Of a stretch of DNA of 64,000 bases, positions 1-8,558 are shown in pieces. Made by a program: the position numbers and the translations under genes. Position 1 is the stretch's first letter; each line of letters opens with the position of its first letter. The stretch is from Fischerella sp. PCC 9605. Its GTDB lineage: Bacteria > Cyanobacteriota > Cyanobacteriia > Cyanobacteriales > Nostocaceae. The notes beneath the pieces were generated by a model. The model did no database searches, was not told the origin of the DNA, and saw nothing but the letters and a program-made list of their open reading frames with translations. The stretch covers positions 381,799-445,798 of the forward strand of contig NZ_KI912151.1 of assembly GCF_000517105.1 (NCBI RefSeq), written 5' to 3'.

Positions 1-1
1 G

Positions 2-100
2 AGCAAGGGACTGTGGGGCGACCAACTTTATATTCGCTCCGCTGGAGGCGCACCTCTTAAGATTCTTGAGGAATACATCCAATCCCACAGTCGAGGGTGA
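2..100 (+). CDS. IS200/IS605-type transposase TnpA, C-terminal end (cut by window edge)
   Basis: The reading frame enters from the left edge and ends with TGA at 98-100. The 32 visible residues contain the GLWGDQLYIRSAGGAP segment and then KILEEYIQ. This matches the C-terminal signature of IS200/IS605 Y1 transposases (LWxxxxxxxSxGGAPLxxIxxYI), the HUH single-strand transposases that recognise subterminal hairpins. The HUH motif and catalytic tyrosine lie outside the window, so activity cannot be judged. A hairpin follows directly, as expected for the right end of such an element. Confidence 0.75.
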   Translation, partial: SKGLWGDQLYIRSAGGAPLKILEEYIQSHSRG

Positions 101-102
101 TA

Positions 103-149
103 CCCCTAAGAGCTGAAGCTGAGGGAGGGGATTGCCGCGAAGTGTTCAA
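103..149 (+). mobile_element. Putative right end of the IS200-type element (hairpin plus TTCAA)
   Basis: Three bases after the TnpA stop lies an imperfect stem, CCCCT (103-107) with AGGGG (126-130), around AGCT repeats. A TTCAA tetramer-like site follows at 145-149. A subterminal hairpin followed by a short cleavage tetranucleotide is the usual right-end structure of IS200/IS605 elements. The exact cleavage point cannot be fixed without a second copy. Confidence 0.4.
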
Positions 150-210
150 AACACAAGCGCAGGAGTTTAAAATTCATCAAATAAGTAGAAAGGCATAAAT
201 AAACTAAAAA

Positions 211-282
211 CGGGGCGGGCTAGAAGAAGCCCACCCCACAAGAACTTTAATAATATTGTGGGGTGAGCATCCTGCCCGCCCG
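211..282. repeat. MITE-like imperfect palindrome with GGGCGGGC arms
   Basis: Left arm from CGGGGCGGGC (211) through CCACCCCACAA (about 251) is the imperfect reverse complement of the right arm TTGTGGGGTG...GCCCGCCCG ending at 282. The loop is short and AT-rich. Related arms recur at 11555-11616 and, decayed, near 29171-29238, which suggests a dispersed non-autonomous element. Confidence 0.65.
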
Positions 283-342
283 TATAAAATACAAGATATT
301 TCACGTTTAATTATCTTGATCTAAATTAAAAAGACAGATCCC

Positions 343-362
343 CGACTTCTTACCAGAAGTCG
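343..362. repeat. Short hairpin (CGACTTCT / AGAAGTCG)
   Basis: A perfect 8-bp stem (343-350 with 355-362) encloses TACC. It lies 63 bases before the ureE start and has no T-run, so it is more likely a dispersed palindrome or an mRNA 5' structure than a terminator. Confidence 0.45.
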
Positions 363-425
363 TGGTTATTACAGGGTGGATTTTACATTTAATTTGGTTG
401 ATCTACTTACAATCTTTAATTGTTG

Positions 426-869
426 ATGCTGACATTCACCCAGAGAAAACCACCAAATGCTAATGCAGCAATAACATTAACTTTGGCTCTCACAGCAGAA
501 GAACGCACCCGCAGTCGTTATCGTTTTGAAACGGAAGATGGGCAAGTTGTGTTTTTGCGTTTACCCAGAGGTACGGTGCTGCGGGATGGGGATATTCTCG
601 AAGATGAAACGACTGGTAATGTAGTCAGAATTATTGCTAAACCAGAACCAGTTTTAACTGTAACTGCCCAAACACATCTAGATTTACTTAGGGCGGCATA
701 TCATTTGGGAAATCGTCATGTACCAATAGAAATTACAGCTACTTATTTACGATTATCTCCCGATCCTGTTTTACGCACAATGCTGGAACAATTGGGGCTA
801 GAAGTTAAAGAGGAAATTTTACCTTTTCAGCCAGAAACAGGTGCCTATGGACACAATCATGCTCACTGA
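426..869 (+). CDS. ureE: Urease accessory protein UreE (nickel chaperone)
   Basis: UreE delivers Ni(II) to the UreG-UreF-UreD complex that activates urease in the cytoplasm. The 147-residue protein has the expected length and two parts: an N-terminal peptide-binding half (residues roughly 1-70, with [14 protein letters not shown]) and a ferredoxin-like metal-binding half containing [12 protein letters not shown]. The tail GHNHAH is the short His-rich nickel-binding end typical of the family. The ATG at 426 is preferred over two TTG codons just before it, and no strong ribosome site is visible. The 3' end overlaps ureF, so translation is probably coupled. Urease structural genes and ureG are not in this window. 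Confidence 0.93.
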   Translation: MLTFTQRKPPNANAAITLTLALTAEERTRSRYRFETEDGQVVFLRLPRGTVLRDGDILEDETTGNVVRIIAKPEPVLTVTAQTHLDLLRAAYHLGNRHVPIEITATYLRLSPDPVLRTMLEQLGLEVKEEILPFQPETGAYGHNHAH

Positions 870-1536
870 TAGCAATCTTTTGTGTCTTTTGCAACTGGCT
901 AGCCCGGCTTTACCTGTGGGAGGATATAGCTATTCTGAAGGTTTAGAAACTTTGGTTGAGGATGAGGCGATCGCTCATCCAGAAAACCTCAAGCATTGGC
1001 TAGAAATGGAACTGCGCTATGGGGCTATTCGCTTAGAAGCAGCTGTGATGGTACGCGCATATCGATCGGTTCTGGCGGGGGATTTCCAGACTTTATCTGC
1101 TTGGAATAGTTGGTTGTCGGCGGCTAGGGAAACAGAAGAACTACGCGCTTCTAGCTTGGGGATGGGGCGATCGCTAGCAAAACTGCTGGTAGAGTTAAAA
1201 CCACAAATCGCGCCCATTGTCAATGCTGTTGGTAATTCTTGCAATTATGCGATCGCTTTTGGTATTGCTGCTGCCTATTGGCAAATAAATATCCAAGCGG
1301 CTGTGCTGGGGTATCTGCATAGTTGGGCAAGCAATTTGATTACTGCTGGAGTCAAACTTATTCCCCTTGGCCAAACTTCAGGACAGCGGTTGTTGTTAGA
1401 AATACAACCTTTACTGAGTGCTACGTCAGTCCAAATTCTCAGTTTGGAGGATGATGATCTGAGTTGTTGCAGTTGGGGTTTGTCGTTGGCAAGTATGAGA
1501 CACGAAACGTTGTATACTAGATTATTTAGGAGTTAA
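847..1536 (+). CDS. ureF: Urease accessory protein UreF
   Basis: UreF acts with UreD/UreH and the GTPase UreG to insert nickel into apo-urease. The protein is all-helical, about 229 residues, and carries the family hallmarks near the N-terminus ([20 protein letters not shown]) and the conserved [25 protein letters not shown] segment in the C-terminal third. The start is ambiguous: GTG 841, ATG 847 and ATG 859 are in frame, all inside the end of ureE, so the two are co-transcribed. The usual partner ureG does not follow; a regulator gene begins 29 bases after the stop. Confidence 0.93.
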   Translation: MDTIMLTDSNLLCLLQLASPALPVGGYSYSEGLETLVEDEAIAHPENLKHWLEMELRYGAIRLEAAVMVRAYRSVLAGDFQTLSAWNSWLSAARETEELRASSLGMGRSLAKLLVELKPQIAPIVNAVGNSCNYAIAFGIAAAYWQINIQAAVLGYLHSWASNLITAGVKLIPLGQTSGQRLLLEIQPLLSATSVQILSLEDDDLSCCSWGLSLASMRHETLYTRLFRS

Positions 1537-1565
1537 TTTTTAATCATTTGCGGTCAACAGCCGCT

Positions 1566-3959
1566 ATGAGAATTTTATTAGTTGAAGATGATGAAGTTAT
1601 TGCTGAATCGCTTGCCAAATCACTGACAAACAATCACTATACCGTTGATGTTGCTAAAGATGGTCAAGAAGGTTGGGATTTGGCAGAGTTATTTTCCTAT
1701 AGCTTGATTCTGCTGGATATAATGCTGCCCAAGCTTGACGGGATTAGCCTCTGTCGGCGTTTGCGAACGAGTGGCAATCAAACGCCAATTCTGTTGTTAA
1801 CTGCCCAAGACACCAGCACGAATAAGGTCATGGGTTTAGATGCTGGTGCGGATGATTATCTTGCCAAGCCTTTTGATTTTCAGGAGTTGTTGGCGCGCAT
1901 CCGTGCTTTATTACGTCGGGGTGGATCAGCTTTGCCACCTCTGTTGGAGTGGAAAAACCTGCGACTTGACCCCAGCACTTGCGAAGTCACCTGCGATGGA
2001 AAACTCCTGCATTTGACTCCCAAAGAATACGGTTTACTCGAACTTTTTCTCCGCAACACTCACCGGATCTTTAGCTGTAGTGCGTTAATAGACCATCTGT
2101 GGTCATTTGAAGAACCACCCACAGAAGATACAGTTAGATCCCACATGAAAGGGTTACGGCAGAAACTGAAAGCGGCGAGAATTGCAGACGATCCAATTGA
2201 GACAGTTTATGGTATAGGATATCGACTCAAGCCAACCCAAAAAGGAGAGGGAGAGAAGAAGAAGGGGAGAGGGGGAGAGGGGGAGAGGGGGAGGCGCACA
2301 GAGGAAAAATCCCAATCCAAAATCCAAAATCCAAAATCCAAAATCCAAAATCAGGTTGCGAGTGGAGTCAATAAAGTCTGGGAGGAGGTAGTACAGAAAC
2401 TCGAAGAACGAGTTGCTGCAATTAAGCAAGCCTCTACTATGCTGCTAGAAAGTAAGTTAAGTGAGGAAATACGGTCAAAAGCAAAGCAAGAGGCTCACAA
2501 ATTAGTTGGTTCTCTAGGGATGTTTGGCTCGGATGAAGGTTCTCATCTGGCTCAAGAAATAGAATCTCTATTGGAAAATGGTACTAAGTTGGAGCCAACA
2601 GCAAAACAGGATCTCTCGCAATTAGTTGTGGCATTAGACCAAGAACTGCAACTGTTGAACTCTAAGTATAAGCCGGGACTGCTGTCAGTTAATCAACTGG
2701 CGAATGAAAATCCGTTGCTGTTGATTGTTAACCAGGATCGGGAATTAGTTGAGGCGTTGGTGAGAGAGACGAATAGCTGGGGAATGAGAACGCAAATTGC
2801 CCCAGATGCGATCGCCGCTAAGGAGTTGATTGCTGACAATGACCCTGATGTCGTGCTACTTGACCTTTGTGCTAGTGACAGCACGGAAAATGCTCTAGCT
2901 TTGCTAGCAGAACTCAGCGCTCGTACTCCCCCAGTACCAGTTATAGTTCTTACAGAACAAGACAATTTGCTCGATCGGGTAAAAGTCGCTCGTTTGGGTG
3001 GACGGGCAGTTTTACAGAAGCCTGTTTCCCCAATCGCAGTACTGGAAACCGTGAATCAAATCTTACAACGCACCCGCTCAACTGAGGCAAAGGTGATGGT
3101 TGTAGATGACGACCCAGAGATATTGAACGCTCTCCAGACTTTACTCCCGCCTTGGGGGCTGAAGGTTTACACGCTAGAGAATCCCCTCCGATTCTTGGAG
3201 GCAATAGCAGTTGCTCAACCGGAACTGCTGATTTTAGATGTGGAAATGCCGGTGATAAGCGGTATAGAATTATGCCAAGTTGCTCGCAACGAGCCGCAGT
3301 GGAGCGGACTGCCCATCTTGTTTCTCACTGCTCACAGCGATACTGCGACCAGACAACAGATCTTTGCAGCAGGTGCTGATGACTACATCAGCAAGCCAAT
3401 TGTCGAACCAGAACTAATTACTCGGATCTTTAATCGCCTAGAGCGATCGCGCTGGTTGCGGAATCTGGCAGAAATCGATCCCCTCACCTTCGTTGCCAAT
3501 CGCCGCAAGTCCACCCAAGAACTCAATCGGTGTCTTGAGTGGAGCGATCGCCACCATCAACCCTTCTGCTTCGCCATTGCCGATCTGGACAACCTGAAGC
3601 AAATTAACCACCAGTACGGTCATACTGTTGGCGATCGCGTGTTATCCCAACTGGGGGAACTGTTGCGGCAGAATTTCCACAGCCAAGATGTAGTCGGTCG
3701 CTGGGGAGGTACGGAATTTGTGGTGGGGATGGCGGGAATGAGCAAAAGTGATGGGGTGCGGCGGGTTTTGGAAGTTCTCAAGAGATTGTGTCAGATTGAG
3801 TTTACGGCTACCAACGACCCGAAGTTTCACGCTACCTTCAGTGCGGCAGTTGTCGAGTATCCTCAAGATGGAGCCAATCTCCAGGCACTCTACCAGGCTG
3901 CTGATGCAGTCCTTGGCCAGGCAAAGGCAGCGGGAAGAAACCGGGTGCTGAGTAATTAA
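1566..3959 (+). CDS. Multidomain response regulator: REC, OmpR-type wHTH, HPt, REC, REC, degenerate GGDEF
   Basis: Domain order from the ATG at 1566 (797 residues): REC1 1-118 with phospho-acceptor Asp51 and Lys101; OmpR/PhoB winged helix about 125-222; low-complexity linker 226-263; HPt about 270-365 with phospho-His311 (AHKLVGSLGMFG); REC2 about 383-500 with Asp433; REC3 about 508-625 with Asp558; GGDEF-like 636-797. The GGDEF signature reads RWGGTEF (residues 712-718) and the fold start DPLTFVANRR departs from DPLTGLPNRR, so cyclase activity is doubtful. It probably receives phosphate from the hybrid kinase next door through its HPt and acts as a DNA-binding output. The linker consists of intergenic-type repeats read in frame. 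Confidence 0.9.
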   Translation: MRILLVEDDEVIAESLAKSLTNNHYTVDVAKDGQEGWDLAELFSYSLILLDIMLPKLDGISLCRRLRTSGNQTPILLLTAQDTSTNKVMGLDAGADDYLAKPFDFQELLARIRALLRRGGSALPPLLEWKNLRLDPSTCEVTCDGKLLHLTPKEYGLLELFLRNTHRIFSCSALIDHLWSFEEPPTEDTVRSHMKGLRQKLKAARIADDPIETVYGIGYRLKPTQKGEGEKKKGRGGEGERGRRTEEKSQSKIQNPKSKIQNQVASGVNKVWEEVVQKLEERVAAIKQASTMLLESKLSEEIRSKAKQEAHKLVGSLGMFGSDEGSHLAQEIESLLENGTKLEPTAKQDLSQLVVALDQELQLLNSKYKPGLLSVNQLANENPLLLIVNQDRELVEALVRETNSWGMRTQIAPDAIAAKELIADNDPDVVLLDLCASDSTENALALLAELSARTPPVPVIVLTEQDNLLDRVKVARLGGRAVLQKPVSPIAVLETVNQILQRTRSTEAKVMVVDDDPEILNALQTLLPPWGLKVYTLENPLRFLEAIAVAQPELLILDVEMPVISGIELCQVARNEPQWSGLPILFLTAHSDTATRQQIFAAGADDYISKPIVEPELITRIFNRLERSRWLRNLAEIDPLTFVANRRKSTQELNRCLEWSDRHHQPFCFAIADLDNLKQINHQYGHTVGDRVLSQLGELLRQNFHSQDVVGRWGGTEFVVGMAGMSKSDGVRRVLEVLKRLCQIEFTATNDPKFHATFSAAVVEYPQDGANLQALYQAADAVLGQAKAAGRNRVLSN
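2241..2354 (+). repeat. In-frame low-complexity repeat inside the response regulator gene
   Basis: Runs of GGGGAGAG and then five copies of CCAAAAT form codons for a Lys/Gly/Glu/Arg-rich and then SKIQN-type linker (residues 226-263). The same motifs occur in non-coding gaps of this window. It sits between the winged helix and HPt domains and keeps the frame. Confidence 0.75.
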
Positions 3960-3978
3960 ACATGAACTACATACACCA

Positions 3979-4072
3979 AAATTGGGGATTGGGGATTGGT
4001 GAAAATTATGAATGATGAATGCTGAATCCTAAAAAATTTCATAATTCATAATTCATAATTCATAATTCATTC
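3979..4072. repeat. Intergenic short repeats (GGGGATT, CATAATT)
   Basis: The gap between the regulator and the kinase holds GGGGATT-type repeats and then four to five copies of CATAATT at about 4039-4070. A ribosome site GGAG lies at 4074-4077, just before the kinase ATG. Confidence 0.7.
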
Positions 4073-4081
4073 GGAGCCTAT

Positions 4082-7000
4082 ATGTTTGAATTATTACACG
4101 CCTTTTTAACCTCAAGCCCCTTTATCCCCCACGGGCATTGTTATCTCTGGAATCCAGGGTTGGTGTGGTTGCATCTGTTGTCAGATTCCTTAATTGCCCT
4201 GTCATATTACTCAATTCCCGTGACATTGCTCTATTTCGTCCACAAGCGCAAAGATGTTCCCTTCAAAAGCATCTTTCTTTTGTTTGGAGCCTTTATCATT
4301 GCTTGTGGCACGACTCATCTGATGGCAGTTTGGACACTTTGGTATCCAACCTATTGGCTATCCGGGTCAATAAAAGCCATTACAGCGATAGTTTCAGTGT
4401 ACACAGCGCTCGTACTGGTAGAGTTAGTGCCTACAGCACTGCAAATACCCAGTACAGCGCAGTTAGAAGCAGCTAATCAAAAACTGCAACAGGAAATCAC
4501 CGCTCGCCAACAAGCAGAGGCAGCATTACGCAAAGCACATGATGAGTTAGAAATCCGAGTTCAAGAACGAACAGCAGAGCTATTAACAGCTAATACAGCA
4601 TTGCAGGCGGAAATTGCCGATCGCCAGCGAGCAGAGGCAGCATTGCGGGATACTACAACACTGCAACGGGCGATTTTGGATAGTGCCAACTACACGATTA
4701 TTTCCACTACAGAAGACGGCATCATCCTCACATTTAATGCAGCTGCGGAACGATGCTTAGGATATTCTGCCCAAGAGGTGGTTGGGAAAACAACTCCGGT
4801 GCTTATCCACGACTCGGATGAAGTTGTGAAAGCGGCGCAAGAATTATCCCAGGAACTGGGTGTGACGATTAAGCCTGGGTTTGAGGCGTTTGTTGCTAGA
4901 GCACGACGTGGGCAAGTAGACGAGCGCGAATGGTCTTACATTCGCAAAGATGGTTCCCACTTCCCCGTACTACTATCAGTCACGGCTTTGCGTGACGCAG
5001 AAAATAATATCACGGGGTTTCTTGGCATTGGCAGCGACATTACCGATCGCAAACGAGCAGAAGAAGCACTGCGACAGAGTGAAGCCACCCTCCGCAGTTT
5101 CTTTGATAGCGCACCGATGATGATGGGAGTGGTTGAAGTGGTGGATGATGACATCCTGCATATTTCTGATAACGTTGCCACTGGGAAGCTTTTTAGACGA
5201 ACGCCAGAAGCAATGCAGAATCAACTAGCAAGCGAAATGGGTTTGCCCCAAAAGTATATAAGCCTGTGGATTGAGCATTACCACCAAGCCGAACACACCC
5301 ACTCTCCGGTTCGCTTTGAATATGCTCACGAGACTTCTACGGGGAACAGATGGCTTTCAGCCACGGTTGCGGCAATTAGCAGCGATAGCAGTAGTAGCCG
5401 TCCGCGATTTTCCTACATAGTTGAGGACATCAGCGATCGCAAGCAGTCAGAACAAGAACTGCGTTGGAAAGAGGCTTTGTTGCGCTCAATGGCTAATGCT
5501 TCACCATTGGCGTTTTATGTTGTAGACAACCGCACCGACGCCATACTCTACTTCAACCACCGCTTCTGCGAAATTTGGGGTCTTGAACATCTGGAAGAAC
5601 GAATGCAGCGTGGCGAACTCAAAAATAACGATATTATTCCTGATTGTCTGTCTGTTGTGGCAGATGTGCCAGCGTTTGCTGAATCGTGCAAACCCCTACA
5701 AAGCGAGGAAAATCGTGGAATTATTGAAGATGAAATTCCCTTTGTCGATGGGCGAATCGTCCGGCGTTTTTCCTCCCAAATCCGCGACGAGGACGATAGA
5801 TACTTTGGGCGTCTTTATCTTTTCGAGGATATTACAGCACGCAAGCGAGCAGAAGAAGAACTTCGCCACCTTAGCAAGGCGCTGGAAAGTGCAGTAGAGG
5901 GGATTTCACAGTTAGATAGACAGGGACGTTATCTCAAGGTGAACCCAGCATATGCCAGCATGGTTGGTTATCAAAGCGAAGAATTGATTGGTATGGAATG
6001 GCAGCTGACAGTTCATCCAGAGGACAAGGAGAAGTTGAGCTCTGCCTACCAACAAATGCTCAGCAACGGCAAGGCGGAAGTGGAAGCTAGGGCTGTGCGG
6101 AAAGACGGTTCGGTTTTTGATAAACAAGTGGTGATGGTCAAAGCCTACGACCAGGAACAATTCATCGGGCATTATTGCTTCATGAAGGATATTAGCGATC
6201 GCCGGGAAGTTGAACGCCTTAAGGATGAATTTATTTCAGTAGTCAGCCACGAATTGCGAACACCTCTGACTTCCATTTCTGGTGCCTTGGATTTGCTGGC
6301 AAGTGGAATCTTGCAAAACGAGCCTGAAGATGCTCAACGGATGTTAAATATTGCTGCCAATAACACGGATCGGCTGGTGCGTCTGATCAATGACATCCTC
6401 GATATCGAACGCATCGAGTCGGGGAAGGTACAAATGACTAAGCAAACCTGTGATGCAGCCGACTTGATGATCCAGTCAGCAGAGGTTGTGGAGGAAATAG
6501 CAGAACAAGCAGAGGTGACATTATCAGTTTCTCCCGTATCAACTCGCCTCTGGGCTGACCCCGATCGCATTATCCAGGTACTCACCAACTTACTCAGCAA
6601 TGCCATTAAATTTTCGCCGATCGGTTCTACGGTTTGGTTGAGCGCAGAAATTCAGGAGAGGGAGAGAGGGAGAGGGGGAGAGGGGGAGAGGGAGGGAAAG
6701 AGCAATTTTTCACTTACTTACCCCACTCCTCCACTCCCCCACTCCTCCACTCCCCCACTCCTCCACTCCCCCACCGTATTATTCACAGTTCGCGATCAAG
6801 GACGCGGCATCCCAGCTGACAAGCTAGAATCTATCTTTGAGCGTTTTGGACAAGTTGATGCCTCCGACTCCCGTCAGAAAGGGGGAACGGGTTTGGGTCT
6901 AGCTATTTGTCGCAGCATCTTGCAGCATCATGGCGGGCAAATCTGGGCTGAAAGCACATTGGGAGAAGGCAGTACTTTCTTTTTTACTTTGCCAATCCTC

Positions 7001-7879
7001 TCAGAAGAGGAGGGGGAGAGAGGGAGAGAGGGAGAGGGGGGAAATGAACAATTCAAAATTCAAAATTCAAAATTCAAAATTACTCCCCCACTCTCCCACT
7101 CCTCCACTCCCCCACTCCCTCCCCTAATACTAGAGTGTGATGACGATCCCTCTGTTCGGGTTGTGGTGCAAGCCACGCTAGAAAGGCAGGGCTACCGAGT
7201 TCTAACAGTGGCATCGGGACAAGAGGCAGTAGAACAAGCAACGGCAAACCAGCCTGATGCAATTATTCTCAATTTGAGGATGCCCGGTATGGATGGTTGG
7301 GAAACTCTGGCAATTCTCAAACAGCAGCCACAGACTCAAAACATCCCAGTGATTATCCTTAGTGGTTTGTTACCCGATACCATTCAAAGTCTTCCGGAGG
7401 GTGTGAGTGACTGGATTATCAAGCCTCCAGACTTCAAGCTATTGTGCCAAGCTTTGGAAAAAGCTACTGCTAAACAAAATCAAACTATCAAAGTACTGAT
7501 TATAGAAGACGACCAAGATTTGGCACAGGTACTGATTGCTATGTTCAATAGCCACGGCATTGTCACCTTTTATGCCCAAACTGGACGGAAAGCTATACAA
7601 GTAAGCCAGAATGTCATTCCTGATTTGTTGGTACTGGATTTAGGACTGCCAGAATGTGATGGTTTTGCCGTCGTGGATTGGCTGCGGCAGCATAACCGCC
7701 TGTGCCAAGTGCCGTTAGTTGTGTACACGGCGCGCGACCTAGATGAGAGCGATCGCGAACGATTAAGATTGGGGCAAACCCTATTTCTCACCAAAGGACG
7801 CATTACCCCGCAGGAATTTGAACAGCGGGTAATTAACTTACTCAACCGGATGATTCACGGTAAGAGTGAAGAGAGTTAG
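4082..7879 (+). CDS. Hybrid histidine kinase with ethylene-receptor-like membrane domain, PAS domains and two REC domains
   Basis: The N-terminus (1-120) has several membrane helices and aligns with the plant ETR1 ethylene-binding domain: Asp35, Tyr42, Ile72, Cys75 and His79 match ETR1 Asp25, Tyr32, Ile62, Cys65 and His69, the copper/ethylene site. A coiled coil (about 125-195) and about four PAS/PAC units (about 200-710) follow. HisKA carries phospho-His723 (SHELRTP). The HATPase has the N box, DQGRGIP and GTGLGLAI, but is interrupted by a 41-residue repeat insertion at 858-898. A second insertion (974-1014) precedes REC1, whose acceptor is Asn1064 instead of Asp. REC2 has Asp1186. Synechocystis SynEtr1 (Slr1212) is a known relative. 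The neighbours are probable phosphorelay partners. GGAG at 4074 supports the start. Confidence 0.9.
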   Translation: MFELLHAFLTSSPFIPHGHCYLWNPGLVWLHLLSDSLIALSYYSIPVTLLYFVHKRKDVPFKSIFLLFGAFIIACGTTHLMAVWTLWYPTYWLSGSIKAITAIVSVYTALVLVELVPTALQIPSTAQLEAANQKLQQEITARQQAEAALRKAHDELEIRVQERTAELLTANTALQAEIADRQRAEAALRDTTTLQRAILDSANYTIISTTEDGIILTFNAAAERCLGYSAQEVVGKTTPVLIHDSDEVVKAAQELSQELGVTIKPGFEAFVARARRGQVDEREWSYIRKDGSHFPVLLSVTALRDAENNITGFLGIGSDITDRKRAEEALRQSEATLRSFFDSAPMMMGVVEVVDDDILHISDNVATGKLFRRTPEAMQNQLASEMGLPQKYISLWIEHYHQAEHTHSPVRFEYAHETSTGNRWLSATVAAISSDSSSSRPRFSYIVEDISDRKQSEQELRWKEALLRSMANASPLAFYVVDNRTDAILYFNHRFCEIWGLEHLEERMQRGELKNNDIIPDCLSVVADVPAFAESCKPLQSEENRGIIEDEIPFVDGRIVRRFSSQIRDEDDRYFGRLYLFEDITARKRAEEELRHLSKALESAVEGISQLDRQGRYLKVNPAYASMVGYQSEELIGMEWQLTVHPEDKEKLSSAYQQMLSNGKAEVEARAVRKDGSVFDKQVVMVKAYDQEQFIGHYCFMKDISDRREVERLKDEFISVVSHELRTPLTSISGALDLLASGILQNEPEDAQRMLNIAANNTDRLVRLINDILDIERIESGKVQMTKQTCDAADLMIQSAEVVEEIAEQAEVTLSVSPVSTRLWADPDRIIQVLTNLLSNAIKFSPIGSTVWLSAEIQERERGRGGEGEREGKSNFSLTYPTPPLPHSSTPPLLHSPTVLFTVRDQGRGIPADKLESIFERFGQVDASDSRQKGGTGLGLAICRSILQHHGGQIWAESTLGEGSTFFFTLPILSEEEGERGREGEGGNEQFKIQNSKFKITPPLSHSSTPPLPPLILECDDDPSVRVVVQATLERQGYRVLTVASGQEAVEQATANQPDAIILNLRMPGMDGWETLAILKQQPQTQNIPVIILSGLLPDTIQSLPEGVSDWIIKPPDFKLLCQALEKATAKQNQTIKVLIIEDDQDLAQVLIAMFNSHGIVTFYAQTGRKAIQVSQNVIPDLLVLDLGLPECDGFAVVDWLRQHNRLCQVPLVVYTARDLDESDRERLRLGQTLFLTKGRITPQEFEQRVINLLNRMIHGKSEES
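6653..6775 (+). repeat. In-frame repeat insertion within the kinase ATP-binding domain
   Basis: GAGAGGG units are followed by CCCCACTCCTCCACT units, making a Glu/Arg/Gly-rich and then Pro/Ser/His-rich insert (residues 858-898). It falls between LSAEIQ and VLFTVRDQGRGIP, that is, at the turn between two strands of the HATPase fold. The 5' and 3' parts are roughly complementary (GGGGGAG against CTCCCCC), so the RNA could fold as a hairpin. Confidence 0.75.
7001..7123 (+). repeat. Second in-frame repeat insertion, between HATPase and REC1
   Basis: The insert combines GGGAGAGA units, four copies of an AAAATTC unit, and CCCCACTC units (residues 974-1014). It lies in the linker after the last HATPase strand (FFFTLPIL) and before the first REC strand (LILECDDDP). 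The same three motif types occur in intergenic gaps. Confidence 0.75.
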
Positions 7880-7931
7880 GAGTTTTTATTCAAAACTCAA
7901 CACAAAATACTAGTCTACAGGTAGACCAGAT

Positions 7932-8306
7932 ATGACCACGAGACACATTCTCATCATTGATGATGAATATGACATTCGTGCGGTGGCTGAACTCTCCTTA
8001 AAAGCAGTAGGTGCTTGGCAAGTCTCGACTGCTGCTTCAGGTAGTGAGGGAGTGGCTAAGGCGGCCGCCGAACAGCCAGATGTTATCCTCTTGGATGTGA
8101 TGATGCCCGATATGGACGGAATCGCTACCTTTAAAGCGTTACAAGCGAATCCAGACACCAAGTCAATCCCCGTAATTTTACTGACAGCAAAGACGCAAGC
8201 TGCCGAACAGCGGCGATTTGCCGAACTGGGAGTGCGAGCAATTATTACCAAACCTTTCAAAGCCATGAAATTGCCTGCTCAAATTGCGGCGGCTCTAGAC
8301 TGGTAG
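7932..8306 (+). CDS. Single-domain CheY-like response regulator
   Basis: A stand-alone receiver of 124 residues. The acidic pair is in IIDDEYD, the phospho-acceptor is Asp55 (LLDVMMPDMDG), the conserved Thr is in LLTAKT and the Lys is in ITKPF. There is no output domain. It begins 52 bases after the hybrid kinase and on the same strand, so it is likely part of the same phosphorelay as a phosphate shuttle or sink, an inference from position only. Confidence 0.9.
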   Translation: MTTRHILIIDDEYDIRAVAELSLKAVGAWQVSTAASGSEGVAKAAAEQPDVILLDVMMPDMDGIATFKALQANPDTKSIPVILLTAKTQAAEQRRFAELGVRAIITKPFKAMKLPAQIAAALDW

Positions 8307-8411
8307 AGTTGAAAAAATTTTTCTAACTTTTTTCCATCTCCACAATATCTGCATTTTTCAGTTTTAAAGTTAAAGACAACTGAGAGACCACCAACTTGAT
8401 AGCACTTACTC

Positions 8412-8442
8412 TAGGGTAGAGTATAAACTCACCTCTACCCTA
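8412..8442. repeat. Hairpin TAGGGTAGAG / CTCTACCCTA
   Basis: A perfect 10-bp stem (8412-8421 with 8433-8442) with an 11-base loop lies in the 252-base gap between the CheY-like gene and the next gene. No T-run follows, so it is not a clear terminator. A weaker CCCTCTTC/GAAG...GGG hairpin follows. Confidence 0.45.
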
Positions 8443-8558
8443 ATCCCTCTTCTCTGAAGAAAGGGGAAACGTAATTAAATAAAAGATAAAACTTTTGTTC
8501 GTAAAGTAACACAAGTTGCCGTTGCCGTAAAAGATATTCTGCCCGAGGAATAGTAATT

